DNA from: Pelosinus baikalensis
Lineage (GTDB): Bacteria > Bacillota > Negativicutes > DSM-13327
Reading direction: 5' to 3'
Assembly: GCF_020819555.1 (NCBI RefSeq)
Contig: NZ_JAJHJB010000018.1
Span: forward strand, 1 to 64,000
DNA: 64,000 bases
Below, piece after piece: positions 27,508-36,466 of this stretch. The notes beneath the pieces were generated by a model that was given only the letters and a program-made list of their open reading frames with translations, ran no database searches and was not told the origin of the DNA. The first letter of the stretch is position 1; each line of letters opens with the position of its first letter. The translations under genes and the position numbers were made by a program.

Positions 27508-28446
27508 TTATCGGCCCCCTTTGCGTGCTATAATCGCAACCCAGCCGCCTTCTTCAATGACTTTTTCTACTATCAGATTATACTCTATCATAGCAGCAGC
27601 AACATCACTAAGCCGTTCCGCGATAATGCCGCTGGCAATAAAGATTCCTTCGTCTTTCAAACGTACTGGTATATCCACCAATAACTTAATAACTACATCT
27701 GCGATAATATTTGCAATCACAATATCAGCTTGACCAGTGACACCTGTCAATAAGTCGCCTTGACCTACCTGTACTATATTCTCTACCTGATTGATAGCAA
27801 CATTTTCTTTGGCAACTCGAACTGCACCATGATCTAAGTCTACTGCTTGTACACTAGCAGCACCGAGTTTAGCCGCAGCTATGGATAATATGCCCGACCC
27901 TGTACCAACATCAAAAATAAGATCACCGGCTTTTACCGTTTCTTCCAATGCTCGGCAGCACATAGCTGTTGTCTGGTGAGTACCCGTACCAAAGGCCATG
28001 CCAGGATCGAGTTCAATAACTAAATCGTTAGCAGTAGCTACATACTCTTCCCAAGAAGGTTTTATTACAATATATTGACCTACTTTTATCGGGTGAAAAA
28101 ACGCTTTCCACGAGGATGCCCAATCTTCTTCCTGCACCTCTCGGCACTGCATTTCTCCTCTACCTTTATCCATGCCACGGGAAGAAATCTGCTGAAACTC
28201 TTCTTCAAAACTCCGCAACTTATCATCTAACTGATGATCAACAGGTAAGTATGCTTTAACCGTTACCACTTCCGTATTACTTTCCTGAAGAATATCCGAA
28301 TAGTCCCATACACCTGAAGCAAGGTATGAATTCACAAGCTCGGGGTCTTCAATAACCACACCACTCGATCCTAATTCATGAAAAATATTAGCCACCGTTT
28401 CAGCAGCCTCATGTGTCGTCAGAATGCTTATTTCAGCCCATTTCAT
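27508..28446 (-). CDS. prmA: ribosomal protein L11 methyltransferase
   Basis: Trimethylates L11. The 312-residue protein has DPGMAFGTGTHQTT, SAM motif I DVGTGSGILSIAA, and the catalytic-site stretch IANIIADV. It is the first gene of prmA-rsmE-mtaB, with repeat copy B in its upstream region. Confidence 0.96.
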   Translation of the reverse strand: MKWAEISILTTHEAAETVANIFHELGSSGVVIEDPELVNSYLASGVWDYSDILQESNTEVVTVKAYLPVDHQLDDKLRSFEEEFQQISSRGMDKGRGEMQCREVQEEDWASSWKAFFHPIKVGQYIVIKPSWEEYVATANDLVIELDPGMAFGTGTHQTTAMCCRALEETVKAGDLIFDVGTGSGILSIAAAKLGAASVQAVDLDHGAVRVAKENVAINQVENIVQVGQGDLLTGVTGQADIVIANIIADVVIKLLVDIPVRLKDEGIFIASGIIAERLSDVAAAMIEYNLIVEKVIEEGGWVAIIARKGGR

Positions 28447-28515
28447 ACCAATCGCCCCTTTTCTTCTCTAATAAGAAAAACGTTAACATATTTCTTAAAA
28501 CAGATAACATGAATC

Positions 28516-28649
28516 GAACCCCAAAGACGCAAAGGACACAAAGGATTTTATTTATATTTTTTTGTGCACGCCTTTGTGTGCCGCATCAGCGGCATTGTGC
28601 CTTTGTGGTTCATAAAATCTCATCTTTTTACCACCTATAAAACTTATAC
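28516..28649. repeat. interspersed structured repeat, copy B
   Basis: This begins GAACCCCAAAGACGCAAAGG and ends in CCTTTGTGGTTC plus the shared 3' flank to AAAACTTATA. Like copy A at 19077, it carries the internal GCCGC-ATCA-GCGGC hairpin in its right arm. Arms and hairpin are conserved while the middle A/T-rich part differs. It is non-coding. Confidence 0.87.
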
Positions 28650-28684
28650 TTACCAAAAAGCCCGGTTAGTTACAAAGGGTATTT

Positions 28685-28726
28685 TAAACCACCAATGCAC
28701 AATCACTGTTGTGCATTGGTGGTTTA
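28685..28726 (-). terminator. terminator of the dnaK operon
   Basis: Arms of about 17 bp, ACCACCAATGCACAA and its exact complement, with a 6-nt loop, lie 10 bp after dnaJ; the T-run is short. Confidence 0.8.
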
Positions 28727-28736
28727 TTAAACCTAC

Positions 28737-29873
28737 TTATACCCCAAACACATCCTTTACTTTCTTGAAAAAATTCTTTTGTTCAGGATTAATATTTTCA
28801 CCGCTCGCTTTTGCAAATTCTTGTAAAAGCTCACGCTGTTTTTCATTTAATTTTTGCGGTGTCAACACTTTCACTCTTACATGCTGGTCACCACGTCCAT
28901 TACCTCTTAAGTGAGGAATACCTTTTTCCCGTAACCGGAAAATCGTCCCAGACTGTGTGCCCTCTGTAACCTTTAATTTTACTTTACCATCTAAAGTAGG
29001 AACCTCAATTTCATCTCCTAATGTAGCTTGAACGAAACTGATTGGTACTTCACATATAACCTCACTGCCTTCACGAGTAAATAGCTTATGAGATTTTACA
29101 AAGATATAAACATATAAATCCCCTGGAGGACCGCCACGCATACCCGCTTCTCCTTCATGGCTGACACGAAGTCTTGACCCATTATCAACACCTGCAGGTA
29201 TCTTCACTTTAATCTTGCGTTTTACGCGGGTTTTACCTTGTCCGTGGCATTCTTTACAAGGTGTTTGTACAATTTTTCCTTCTCCATGGCAACGATCACA
29301 AGTCCTCGTATTAACCATTCGGCCAAAAGGTGTATTCTGCGCCACTTGAATCTGCCCTGTCCCTTTACACTGGCTGCAAGTCTCAGCATGAGTTCCTGGC
29401 GCGGCTCCTGATCCACTACATTTTTGACAATCTTCTGTTCTTGGGATTTGGATTTCCATCTCTACGCCAAACGCAGCCTGTTCAAAAGTAATTTCCATGT
29501 CATAACGCAAATCTGATCCTTTTTCAGGTCCTGGCTGTCTTCCGCCAAAACCAGATTGCCCACCAAAGAACATATCAAATATATCATTAAATCCACCGCT
29601 GCTACCGCCGCCAAATCCACCAAAACCACCGCCGCCGCCATTGCCATCAAAAGCAGCATGACCAAATTGATCGTATTGCGCCCGACGCTCACTATTTGAC
29701 AAAACCTCATATGCTTCATTGACTTCTTTAAATTGCTCTTCGGCTTCTTTTGTCTTATCGCGATTTACGTCAGGATGGTACTTACGGGCCATTTTACGAA
29801 ATGCTTTTTTTATTTCATCATCAGACGCACCTTTGTTGACGCCCAATACTTCATAGTAGTCGCGTTTACTCAC
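28737..29873 (-). CDS. dnaJ: chaperone DnaJ
   Basis: The Hsp40 co-chaperone of DnaK. The 378-residue protein has a J domain with HPD (KYHPDVNRD), a Gly/Phe-rich linker (GGGGGFGGFGGG), four CxxCxGxG zinc repeats and the C-terminal substrate domains. It starts with GTG behind AGGATGG. It is the last gene of hrcA-cpn-grpE-dnaK-dnaJ. The dnaK-dnaJ gap holds two hairpins (about 29913-29963 and 29988-30018), possibly for processing or partial termination. Confidence 0.97.
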   Translation of the reverse strand: MSKRDYYEVLGVNKGASDDEIKKAFRKMARKYHPDVNRDKTKEAEEQFKEVNEAYEVLSNSERRAQYDQFGHAAFDGNGGGGGFGGFGGGSSGGFNDIFDMFFGGQSGFGGRQPGPEKGSDLRYDMEITFEQAAFGVEMEIQIPRTEDCQKCSGSGAAPGTHAETCSQCKGTGQIQVAQNTPFGRMVNTRTCDRCHGEGKIVQTPCKECHGQGKTRVKRKIKVKIPAGVDNGSRLRVSHEGEAGMRGGPPGDLYVYIFVKSHKLFTREGSEVICEVPISFVQATLGDEIEVPTLDGKVKLKVTEGTQSGTIFRLREKGIPHLRGNGRGDQHVRVKVLTPQKLNEKQRELLQEFAKASGENINPEQKNFFKKVKDVFGV

Positions 29874-30069
29874 ATTACACCATCCTAAAACTTATATTTA
29901 ATAGAAAAACAGTTGAACCACCAAAACACAATGCCATAAAAGCCCCATGTGTTTTAGCGGTTATTTCCTGTTACCAATTATATAGTATTTGGCAGGGAAA
30001 GCAAATATCCCTGCCAAACATAAGTCAACTTACTTGATTCAATGACTAAACCTTCTTATAACAACTATC

Positions 30070-31896
30070 CTATTTTTTGTCTTCATCTACTACTTTATAC
30101 TCAGCATCAACCACTTTTTCTTCAGTGCCTGCACCAGGCGCTTGTTCAGCAGTAGCCTCTTGCTCTTTATTATAAACTGCAGATGTCATTTCATACAATG
30201 GCTTTGTTAATTCTTCTGTATCTGCTTTAATTTTTTCGGTATCAGTACCTTTAAGGCTTTCTTTTAATGCGTCAGCAGCTTTTTGTACTTTTTCAAGCAA
30301 TTCCTTATCTTCGACTTTATCACCCATGTCTTTGATTGTCTTTTCAGCTTGGTATACCAAGGAATCGGCATTGTTACGAACTTCTACTTCGTCCTTACGA
30401 GCCTTATCTTCCGCTGCATGTGCTTCTGCTTCTTTTACCATACGATCAATATCATCTTTACTCATGCCGCCGGAAGAAGTGATGGTAATTTTTTGTTCTT
30501 TACCAGTACCCAAATCTTTAGCTGATACATGAACAATGCCGTTAGCGTCAATGTCAAAGGAAACTTCAATACGAGGTACGCCACGTTGTGCAGGTGGAAT
30601 ATCTTTTAGTTCAAAACGTCCTAATGTTTTATTATAAGCAGCCATTTCTCTTTCACCTTGCAGAACATGAATATCTACAGATGGTTGATTATCAGCCGCA
30701 GTAGAGAACACTTGGCTTTTTGATGTAGGGATAGTGGTATTACGTTCAATAATTTTAGTGTATACTCCACCTAATGTTTCAATTCCCAATGATAATGGAG
30801 TTACATCAAGTAAAAGAACATCTTTAACTTCTCCTACTAATACACCAGCTTGAATCGCAGCACCTACCGCTACACACTCATCAGGATTTACACCACGATG
30901 CGGTTCTTTGCCCAGGAAGCCTTTGATAGCTTCTTGCACTGCAGGAATACGAGTAGAACCACCCACCAAAATTACTTTTTCAATATCCTTAGGTGACAAG
31001 CCCGCATCGCTCATTGCCTGACGAGTTGGACCCATAGTAGATTCAACCAAATCAGCAGTTAGTTCATCAAATTTAGCTCTTGTTAAGTTCACTTCTAAAT
31101 GTTTAGGACCAGTTTGATCCGCAGTAATAAATGGTAAATTAATATTAGTTGTCAATACACCAGAAAGTTCAATTTTTGCTTTTTCAGCAGCTTCACGCAG
31201 GCGTTGTTCTGCCATACGATCTTTTGATAAATCAATACCATTTTCTTTTTTGAACTCTGCAACTAACCATTTCATAACACGTTCATCGAAGTCATCTCCG
31301 CCTAAACGATTATTACCATTGGTAGCCTTTACCTCAAACACACCTTCGCCAAGTTCTAAGATAGATACGTCAAAAGTACCACCACCTAAGTCAAAAACCA
31401 ATACCGTATGATCGTTGCCTTTATCAATACCATAAGCTAAAGCTGCAGCTGTTGGTTCATTGATAATACGAAGTACTTCTAAACCTGCAATGGTTCCAGC
31501 ATCTTTTGTTGCTTGACGTTGACTATCATTATAATAAGCAGGTACAGTAATAACAGCTTGCGTAACAGTTTGACCCAAATAAGCTTCTGCATCTGTTTTT
31601 AATTTTTGCAAAATCATTGCAGAAATTTCTTGAGGAGTATAAGACTTATCATCAATTTTCACTTTATGATCAGTACCCATATGTCTTTTAATGGAACTAA
31701 TCGTACGTTCAGGATTGGACACAGCTTGGCGCTTTGCCAATTGACCAACCAAACGCTCATCATTTTTAGAAAAACCTACTACGGAAGGAGTAATTCTGTT
31801 TCCTTCAGCATTTGCAATAACAACTGGCTCTCCACCTTCCATTACTGCCACACATGAATTTGTAGTACCAAGATCTATACCAATTACTTTTGCCAT
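30070..31896 (-). CDS. dnaK: chaperone DnaK (Hsp70)
   Basis: A 608-residue Hsp70 with IGIDLGTTNSCVAVMEGG, the ATPase signatures VFDLGGGTFDVSIL and VILVGGSTRIPAVQE, a DVTPLSLGIET linker and the substrate domain. It is of Gram-positive type, lacking the subdomain insert of proteobacterial DnaK. GGAGG precedes the ATG. It belongs to the CIRCE-controlled operon. Confidence 0.98.
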   Translation of the reverse strand: MAKVIGIDLGTTNSCVAVMEGGEPVVIANAEGNRITPSVVGFSKNDERLVGQLAKRQAVSNPERTISSIKRHMGTDHKVKIDDKSYTPQEISAMILQKLKTDAEAYLGQTVTQAVITVPAYYNDSQRQATKDAGTIAGLEVLRIINEPTAAALAYGIDKGNDHTVLVFDLGGGTFDVSILELGEGVFEVKATNGNNRLGGDDFDERVMKWLVAEFKKENGIDLSKDRMAEQRLREAAEKAKIELSGVLTTNINLPFITADQTGPKHLEVNLTRAKFDELTADLVESTMGPTRQAMSDAGLSPKDIEKVILVGGSTRIPAVQEAIKGFLGKEPHRGVNPDECVAVGAAIQAGVLVGEVKDVLLLDVTPLSLGIETLGGVYTKIIERNTTIPTSKSQVFSTAADNQPSVDIHVLQGEREMAAYNKTLGRFELKDIPPAQRGVPRIEVSFDIDANGIVHVSAKDLGTGKEQKITITSSGGMSKDDIDRMVKEAEAHAAEDKARKDEVEVRNNADSLVYQAEKTIKDMGDKVEDKELLEKVQKAADALKESLKGTDTEKIKADTEELTKPLYEMTSAVYNKEQEATAEQAPGAGTEEKVVDAEYKVVDEDKK

Positions 31897-31960
31897 TGTT
31901 TTATTCCTCCTTGAAATATGTAAAATTTTATTTTTAAAATGAAGTTTTTTTAAGTAACTT

Positions 31961-32512
31961 CTAATTACTTACAACCTTGACCATACTGGGTCTAATAACC
32001 TTACCTTTTACGGAATATCCTTTTTGCAGCTCTTCTACAATTATACCGTCTGGCTGATCAGCATCCTCCACTCTCATTACAGCTTCATGCTCTTGAGGGT
32101 TAAAGGTTTTGCCAACTGCCTCTACATTCATCAGTCCATTTTTTTCCAACCCCTGCATTAATTGGCGGTAAATCATTTCTACTCCTGACAGCATTTTATT
32201 CGCATCCTGAGTAGCAACACTGCATAAGGCTCTCTCGAAATTATCAATAATAGGCAGTAATTCTAAAATAAGATTTTGTGCTACGATATTTGATAGCTCT
32301 TCTTTTTCCTGACGAGTACGTCTTCGAAAATTATCAAAATCAGCCTGTAATCGTTTATAGCGGTCATTACTCTCTTCTAACAGACGCTCTTTATCTGCAA
32401 GTTCCGTCTGCATTTTAGTATTTTCTATCTCATCTAAAACTTCTATCGTTTCATCAGGTGCAACACATCGATCCTCAATTATTTCTTCTACTTCTTCTTT
32501 TGTTTCGTTCAA
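31961..32512 (-). CDS. grpE: nucleotide exchange factor GrpE
   Basis: The exchange factor for DnaK: acidic N-terminus, long coiled coil (LADKERLLEESNDRYKRLQADFDNFRRR) and the C-terminal beta domain (NPQEHEAVMRVED). I prefer a TTG at 32512, five bases after GGGGTGA; a GTG at 32521 in frame is the alternative. Confidence 0.95.
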   Translation of the reverse strand: MNETKEEVEEIIEDRCVAPDETIEVLDEIENTKMQTELADKERLLEESNDRYKRLQADFDNFRRRTRQEKEELSNIVAQNLILELLPIIDNFERALCSVATQDANKMLSGVEMIYRQLMQGLEKNGLMNVEAVGKTFNPQEHEAVMRVEDADQPDGIIVEELQKGYSVKGKVIRPSMVKVVSN

Positions 32513-32570
32513 ATAAATCACCCCATCTTAAAATATACGAACTTCTGCTGCCAATTTTAGTGGCCTTATG

Positions 32571-34103
32571 CTATTCTTCTTTTTTCTTAATAATCGTATC
32601 AATGCGTAAAATAGCAATAGCAACTTCTCCCGCCGCCTTCACGGCATGTAATTTCACCGTTGTAGGATCCACTACGCCAAGAGTCATCATATCAACCACT
32701 TCACCAGTATCGCAATCAATGCCTAAAGAATCTTTATTTTGATTGGCATGGGCTGCAATGACATCCTCCACCTTTTCCAAAGGATTATAGCCAGCATTTT
32801 CTACAATTTGTGCTAACGGTCTGCGTAATGCATGTATTACACAATCTACCCCATAAGCCGCCATACCTTTAACTGCATCCCTAGTCTTAGCAATGTCACG
32901 GCTAATAGCAATTTCAATAGACCCGCCACCAGGCACATAACCACCCTTAACAGCAGCTTGCACACTAGAGGCTGCATCTTTGGCAATACGTTGCCGTTCA
33001 CCAACCACTTCTTTGGTAGCTGCCCCCACTAAAATGGTAGCCATAGGCTTGCCAGCACCACCCAACATACGAATATGCTTCAATTTTTCATCTTCATACA
33101 CTTTTGTCGCCAAACCCAAAGAGCTAGTAATGTTCGCAATATCTTTCTTAAGACCTGTGCGTTTAATCATACGCGCTCCTACATGATCCGCGGCACGGCG
33201 CAGTTCCTCTGGCACCACTCGCTGAATTACCATAATACCAGCATCTGTCAGTATTTCTTCTGCACTATCATGGACACCCCGATCTACCAATACTACCTTA
33301 ACACCAAGTTCTACAATTTTATGTACATTGGTCTTAAACTCATTTTGCAATTCCAGATACCGCTTAAAACCAGCTTCTGTACTTAACGCCTCATCACCAA
33401 TTTCTTCAGGCTCTAAGGCATCATCAATGACCAATACTTTTACTTGACTACTCTCTACAGGCATATCTTGATTTAATCGCTGTTTATCAACGATAACGCC
33501 CATAAAGACCTCGTTCTCAGCGCCTTCCTGAGAGAAAATAATCTCTGACAGTTTAAAACTGGACTCACGTAATTTTTCAATACCGATAAGCCCTGCAGCC
33601 TTAATAACCAATTGAGCAATATCACTATATTCGCGGCCAGCAATCATAGCAATACGGTGTAGGATGGGATCTTGTATATCAAAAATATGTTTTGCTCGAT
33701 CCTTAATCTGCTCTAATGCCAGCGTCACACCATGTCTGATTCCCTCGATGACACGGGCAATGGGCACACCTCTTATGACTTGATTTACGCCTTCTCCTAC
33801 CAAACCACCAGCCATAATAGTTGCAGTTGTTGTGCCATCTCCAATTTCAGCTTGCTGGGCTCTGGCAACATTGATCAGCATTCTGGCTGCCGGGTGATCT
33901 ACATCCATTTTATCTAAAATAGTAACGCCATCATTTGTAATTATGACTTCACCGGAAGAACCCAATAACATGGTATCTAGCCCCTTAGGACCAATAGTGC
34001 CCTCAACAGCTGACGTAACCACTCTGATGGCATTCCCATTTGTCATTAGTGCCGCTAACTTTTCATCTACTTCAGAACCACTATTAGCTTGCTTTAGCTT
34101 CAT
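32571..34103 (-). CDS. group III (archaeal-like) Cpn60 chaperonin
   Basis: A 510-residue chaperonin whose sequence is of thermosome type, not GroEL type. It shows VEGTIGPKGLDTMLL (34-48), NDGVTILDKMDVDHPAARM, GDGTTT (88-93) and later GGGSIEIA, with the archaeal-style helical-protrusion region in place of a GroES-binding GroEL apical domain. Bacterial group III chaperonins, first described in Carboxydothermus, work without GroES and are encoded in dnaK operons; this one sits exactly there, between hrcA and grpE. The C-terminus is Lys/Glu-rich without a Gly-Met tail. GGGAGG precedes the ATG. Confidence 0.93.
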   Translation of the reverse strand: MKLKQANSGSEVDEKLAALMTNGNAIRVVTSAVEGTIGPKGLDTMLLGSSGEVIITNDGVTILDKMDVDHPAARMLINVARAQQAEIGDGTTTATIMAGGLVGEGVNQVIRGVPIARVIEGIRHGVTLALEQIKDRAKHIFDIQDPILHRIAMIAGREYSDIAQLVIKAAGLIGIEKLRESSFKLSEIIFSQEGAENEVFMGVIVDKQRLNQDMPVESSQVKVLVIDDALEPEEIGDEALSTEAGFKRYLELQNEFKTNVHKIVELGVKVVLVDRGVHDSAEEILTDAGIMVIQRVVPEELRRAADHVGARMIKRTGLKKDIANITSSLGLATKVYEDEKLKHIRMLGGAGKPMATILVGAATKEVVGERQRIAKDAASSVQAAVKGGYVPGGGSIEIAISRDIAKTRDAVKGMAAYGVDCVIHALRRPLAQIVENAGYNPLEKVEDVIAAHANQNKDSLGIDCDTGEVVDMMTLGVVDPTTVKLHAVKAAGEVAIAILRIDTIIKKKEE

Positions 34104-34189
34104 CCCTGGTTCCTCCCAAATTACAGTTCTATTATATGTATAATAGAGCCAGTAATACCCTTTACTATAGAAGGAAGAGTATTACCACT

Positions 34190-35218
34190 CTATATTTTAT
34201 ACTTCTTAAGTACTTCTCCTAAATGATTATGCATAAACTCTAAAACTGACATGACCTTGCCATAATCCATCCTGGTCGGACCTAATACAGCTACCGTTCC
34301 CACTACTTGACCATCAATACGATAAGTAGCCTGCACCATACTGCAGTCTTGAATTCCGCTATATTTATTTTCATCGCCAATAGTAACAATAACACCATCA
34401 TTTTTTTGTTTTTGCAAAATATTCGCCAGCAAATGTTCTTCTTCCAGCATATCTAAAAAAGATTTTACTTTTTCGATATTTTTAAATTCTGGCTGACTTA
34501 ATAATTGCGTGGTGCCACCAAGATACAATCGCTCATTCTTTTCCACAACCAATGCCTGTTTTAGTATCCCTAATGCAGTTTCAAACAAGTCCACATCAAT
34601 TAGCATTTCATTTTGAATTTCTCGCAGAATGGATAATTCGATATTCTCAAAGGATAATCCTGATAAACGTCTATTAATGTGTTCTGCAATACGCTGCAAA
34701 TCATTAAATGAAAGCCCTGTCGGTATATCAATCACCTTGTTTTCTACAAATCCTGTATCTGTCACGACAACTAAAATTGTGCGGCAGTCATCAAAAGGTA
34801 GAAATTTTAGATACTTAAAGGCACATTGGGTTACTTGCGGCACTAAAACTAATGAAATATTACTTGTTATTTTGGATAATATCTTTGCAGTTTCCTGAAA
34901 AACCTCTTCAACATGACGAGTTTTCTCCTGATACCAATTTTTAATTAACGCAATTTCCCTTTCAGACATTTGCGTTGGTGATAATAAAGAATCTACATAA
35001 AAGCGATACCCTTTTGCAGAAGGAATTCTCCCTGATGAAGTATGAAGCTGCTCAATATAACCCAATAGTTCAAGATCAGCCATTTCATTACGAATGGTTG
35101 CAGGGCTAACCCCTAAATCATGTTTGCGGGCAATAGTTCGTGAGCCAATAGGCTCTGCGGTGGAAATATAATCATCAACAATCGCTTGAAGAATACTACG
35201 TTTTCTCTTATCTAGCAT
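34190..35218 (-). CDS. hrcA: heat-inducible transcription repressor HrcA
   Basis: The repressor that binds CIRCE and is tuned by chaperonin availability. The 342-residue protein has an N-terminal winged helix (MLDKRKRSILQAIVDDYIST, GVSPATIRNEMADLE) and GAF-like and C-terminal domains. The start at 35218 follows AGGAGGTGG; the frame upstream runs through CIRCE and is not coding. In this organism the titrating chaperonin might be the group III protein downstream. Confidence 0.97.
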   Translation of the reverse strand: MLDKRKRSILQAIVDDYISTAEPIGSRTIARKHDLGVSPATIRNEMADLELLGYIEQLHTSSGRIPSAKGYRFYVDSLLSPTQMSEREIALIKNWYQEKTRHVEEVFQETAKILSKITSNISLVLVPQVTQCAFKYLKFLPFDDCRTILVVVTDTGFVENKVIDIPTGLSFNDLQRIAEHINRRLSGLSFENIELSILREIQNEMLIDVDLFETALGILKQALVVEKNERLYLGGTTQLLSQPEFKNIEKVKSFLDMLEEEHLLANILQKQKNDGVIVTIGDENKYSGIQDCSMVQATYRIDGQVVGTVAVLGPTRMDYGKVMSVLEFMHNHLGEVLKKYKI

Positions 35219-35238
35219 ACGAGTTCCACCTCCTATTG

Positions 35239-35265
35239 TTAGCACTCGACCTTGTAGAGTGCTAA
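35239..35265. promoter_or_regulatory. CIRCE operator
   Basis: TTAGCACTC, nine bases, GAGTGCTAA: a perfect match to the HrcA operator. It lies between the promoter and the hrcA start codon, so HrcA would repress the whole heat-shock operon including itself. Confidence 0.97.
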
Positions 35266-35276
35266 CACCTACTAAA

Positions 35277-35305
35277 AAAATACCACTCCTGCGCCCGAAT
35301 GTCAA
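35277..35305 (-). promoter_or_regulatory. sigma-A promoter of the hrcA operon
   Basis: TTGACA (complement at 35300-35305), a 17-bp spacer, then TATTTT (35277-35282), immediately upstream of CIRCE. Confidence 0.9.
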
Positions 35306-35320
35306 GATATAATAATTGAT

Positions 35321-36457
35321 TTATCCAGGTAAAAATGCACGAAATACAACATTTCCATACTTCATGCCTAAAACAGTAAGATTTATCTGATTCTCTTTTA
35401 CAGCAATCAACTTTTTTTGAAGTAGTTCTGACACAATTTCTCCATACTCCAAATAAAATCCACGGTTGAAATATTCCTGAAATTCTAAAATAGATAAACC
35501 CTGTACCGTCCGCAAGGCTAAAAAAATATATTCTGCCATAGCGATCGCACTGCTAGGATTTTCTCGAAATTCAATTGGCAGCTTACCTTTTTTCACACAA
35601 TCTATATATTGGGATACATCAGTTATGTTACTAAGCCGCTCTTTCTGGAAAAAGGAATGAGCCGCGGCTCCCACCCCTGCATAAGGATGATATTTCCAAT
35701 ATTTAAAATTATGACGACATTCATACCCGACTTTAGAAAAATTAGATATTTCATAGCGCCTAAAGCCATGCTGAGGTAAATATTCAGTTGTAAAGGTATA
35801 CATCTCTTCATCATCATCTTCTTCTGGCAATATAAGTGTTCCTAACTGATCCATAGCAGCAAAAGGTGTCCCTTCTTCTACTTTCAATCCATAAGCCGAG
35901 ATATGAGTAACATCAAGTTTGATTGCCTCTTGGATACTAACCTTTAAATCCTTACAGGATTGACCTGGCAATCCATACATCAAGTCAAGATTAATATTAC
36001 TAAAACCTGCATCTTGCGCTTCCTTTACTGATCTTACAGCCTGCTCAGCACTATGTATCCTGCCAATTGACTTTAATAATGCATCGGAAAAAGTTTGCAC
36101 ACCAAAGCTAATCCGGTTGACACCACCTGATTTTAAGGCTAATAATTTCTCTTGATTCGTTGTGCCGGGATTGGCTTCTACGCTAATTTCTGCAGCTTCG
36201 TCAATGGAAAAACTTTCATGCACTTTAGTTAAGATGGTTTTTAAAGCATCTGCGGGTAAAAGAGTCGGTGTTCCGCCGCCAATATAGATTGTATCAATCA
36301 AGGTGCCAGATAAAACACCGCCCCAGCCAGAAATTTCCTGGCATAAGGCGGCAACATAAGGCTGATATAGATGGGTAAGATTATCATAGGAAGGAAAATC
36401 GCAATATAAACATTTTTGCTGACAAAAAGGAATATGAATGTATAAACCCGTCTTCAT
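35321..36457 (-). CDS. hemW: heme chaperone HemW (radical SAM)
   Basis: A 378-residue radical SAM protein with CQQKCLYC (C12, C16, C19) and the HNxxYW signature (HNFKYW) that separates HemW from coproporphyrinogen dehydrogenase HemN. HemW carries heme to membrane enzymes. AAGGTGATG precedes the ATG. It lies between hrcA and lepA as in Bacillus. Confidence 0.93.
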   Translation of the reverse strand: MKTGLYIHIPFCQQKCLYCDFPSYDNLTHLYQPYVAALCQEISGWGGVLSGTLIDTIYIGGGTPTLLPADALKTILTKVHESFSIDEAAEISVEANPGTTNQEKLLALKSGGVNRISFGVQTFSDALLKSIGRIHSAEQAVRSVKEAQDAGFSNINLDLMYGLPGQSCKDLKVSIQEAIKLDVTHISAYGLKVEEGTPFAAMDQLGTLILPEEDDDEEMYTFTTEYLPQHGFRRYEISNFSKVGYECRHNFKYWKYHPYAGVGAAAHSFFQKERLSNITDVSQYIDCVKKGKLPIEFRENPSSAIAMAEYIFLALRTVQGLSILEFQEYFNRGFYLEYGEIVSELLQKKLIAVKENQINLTVLGMKYGNVVFRAFLPG

Positions 36458-36466
36458 TTCATCACC

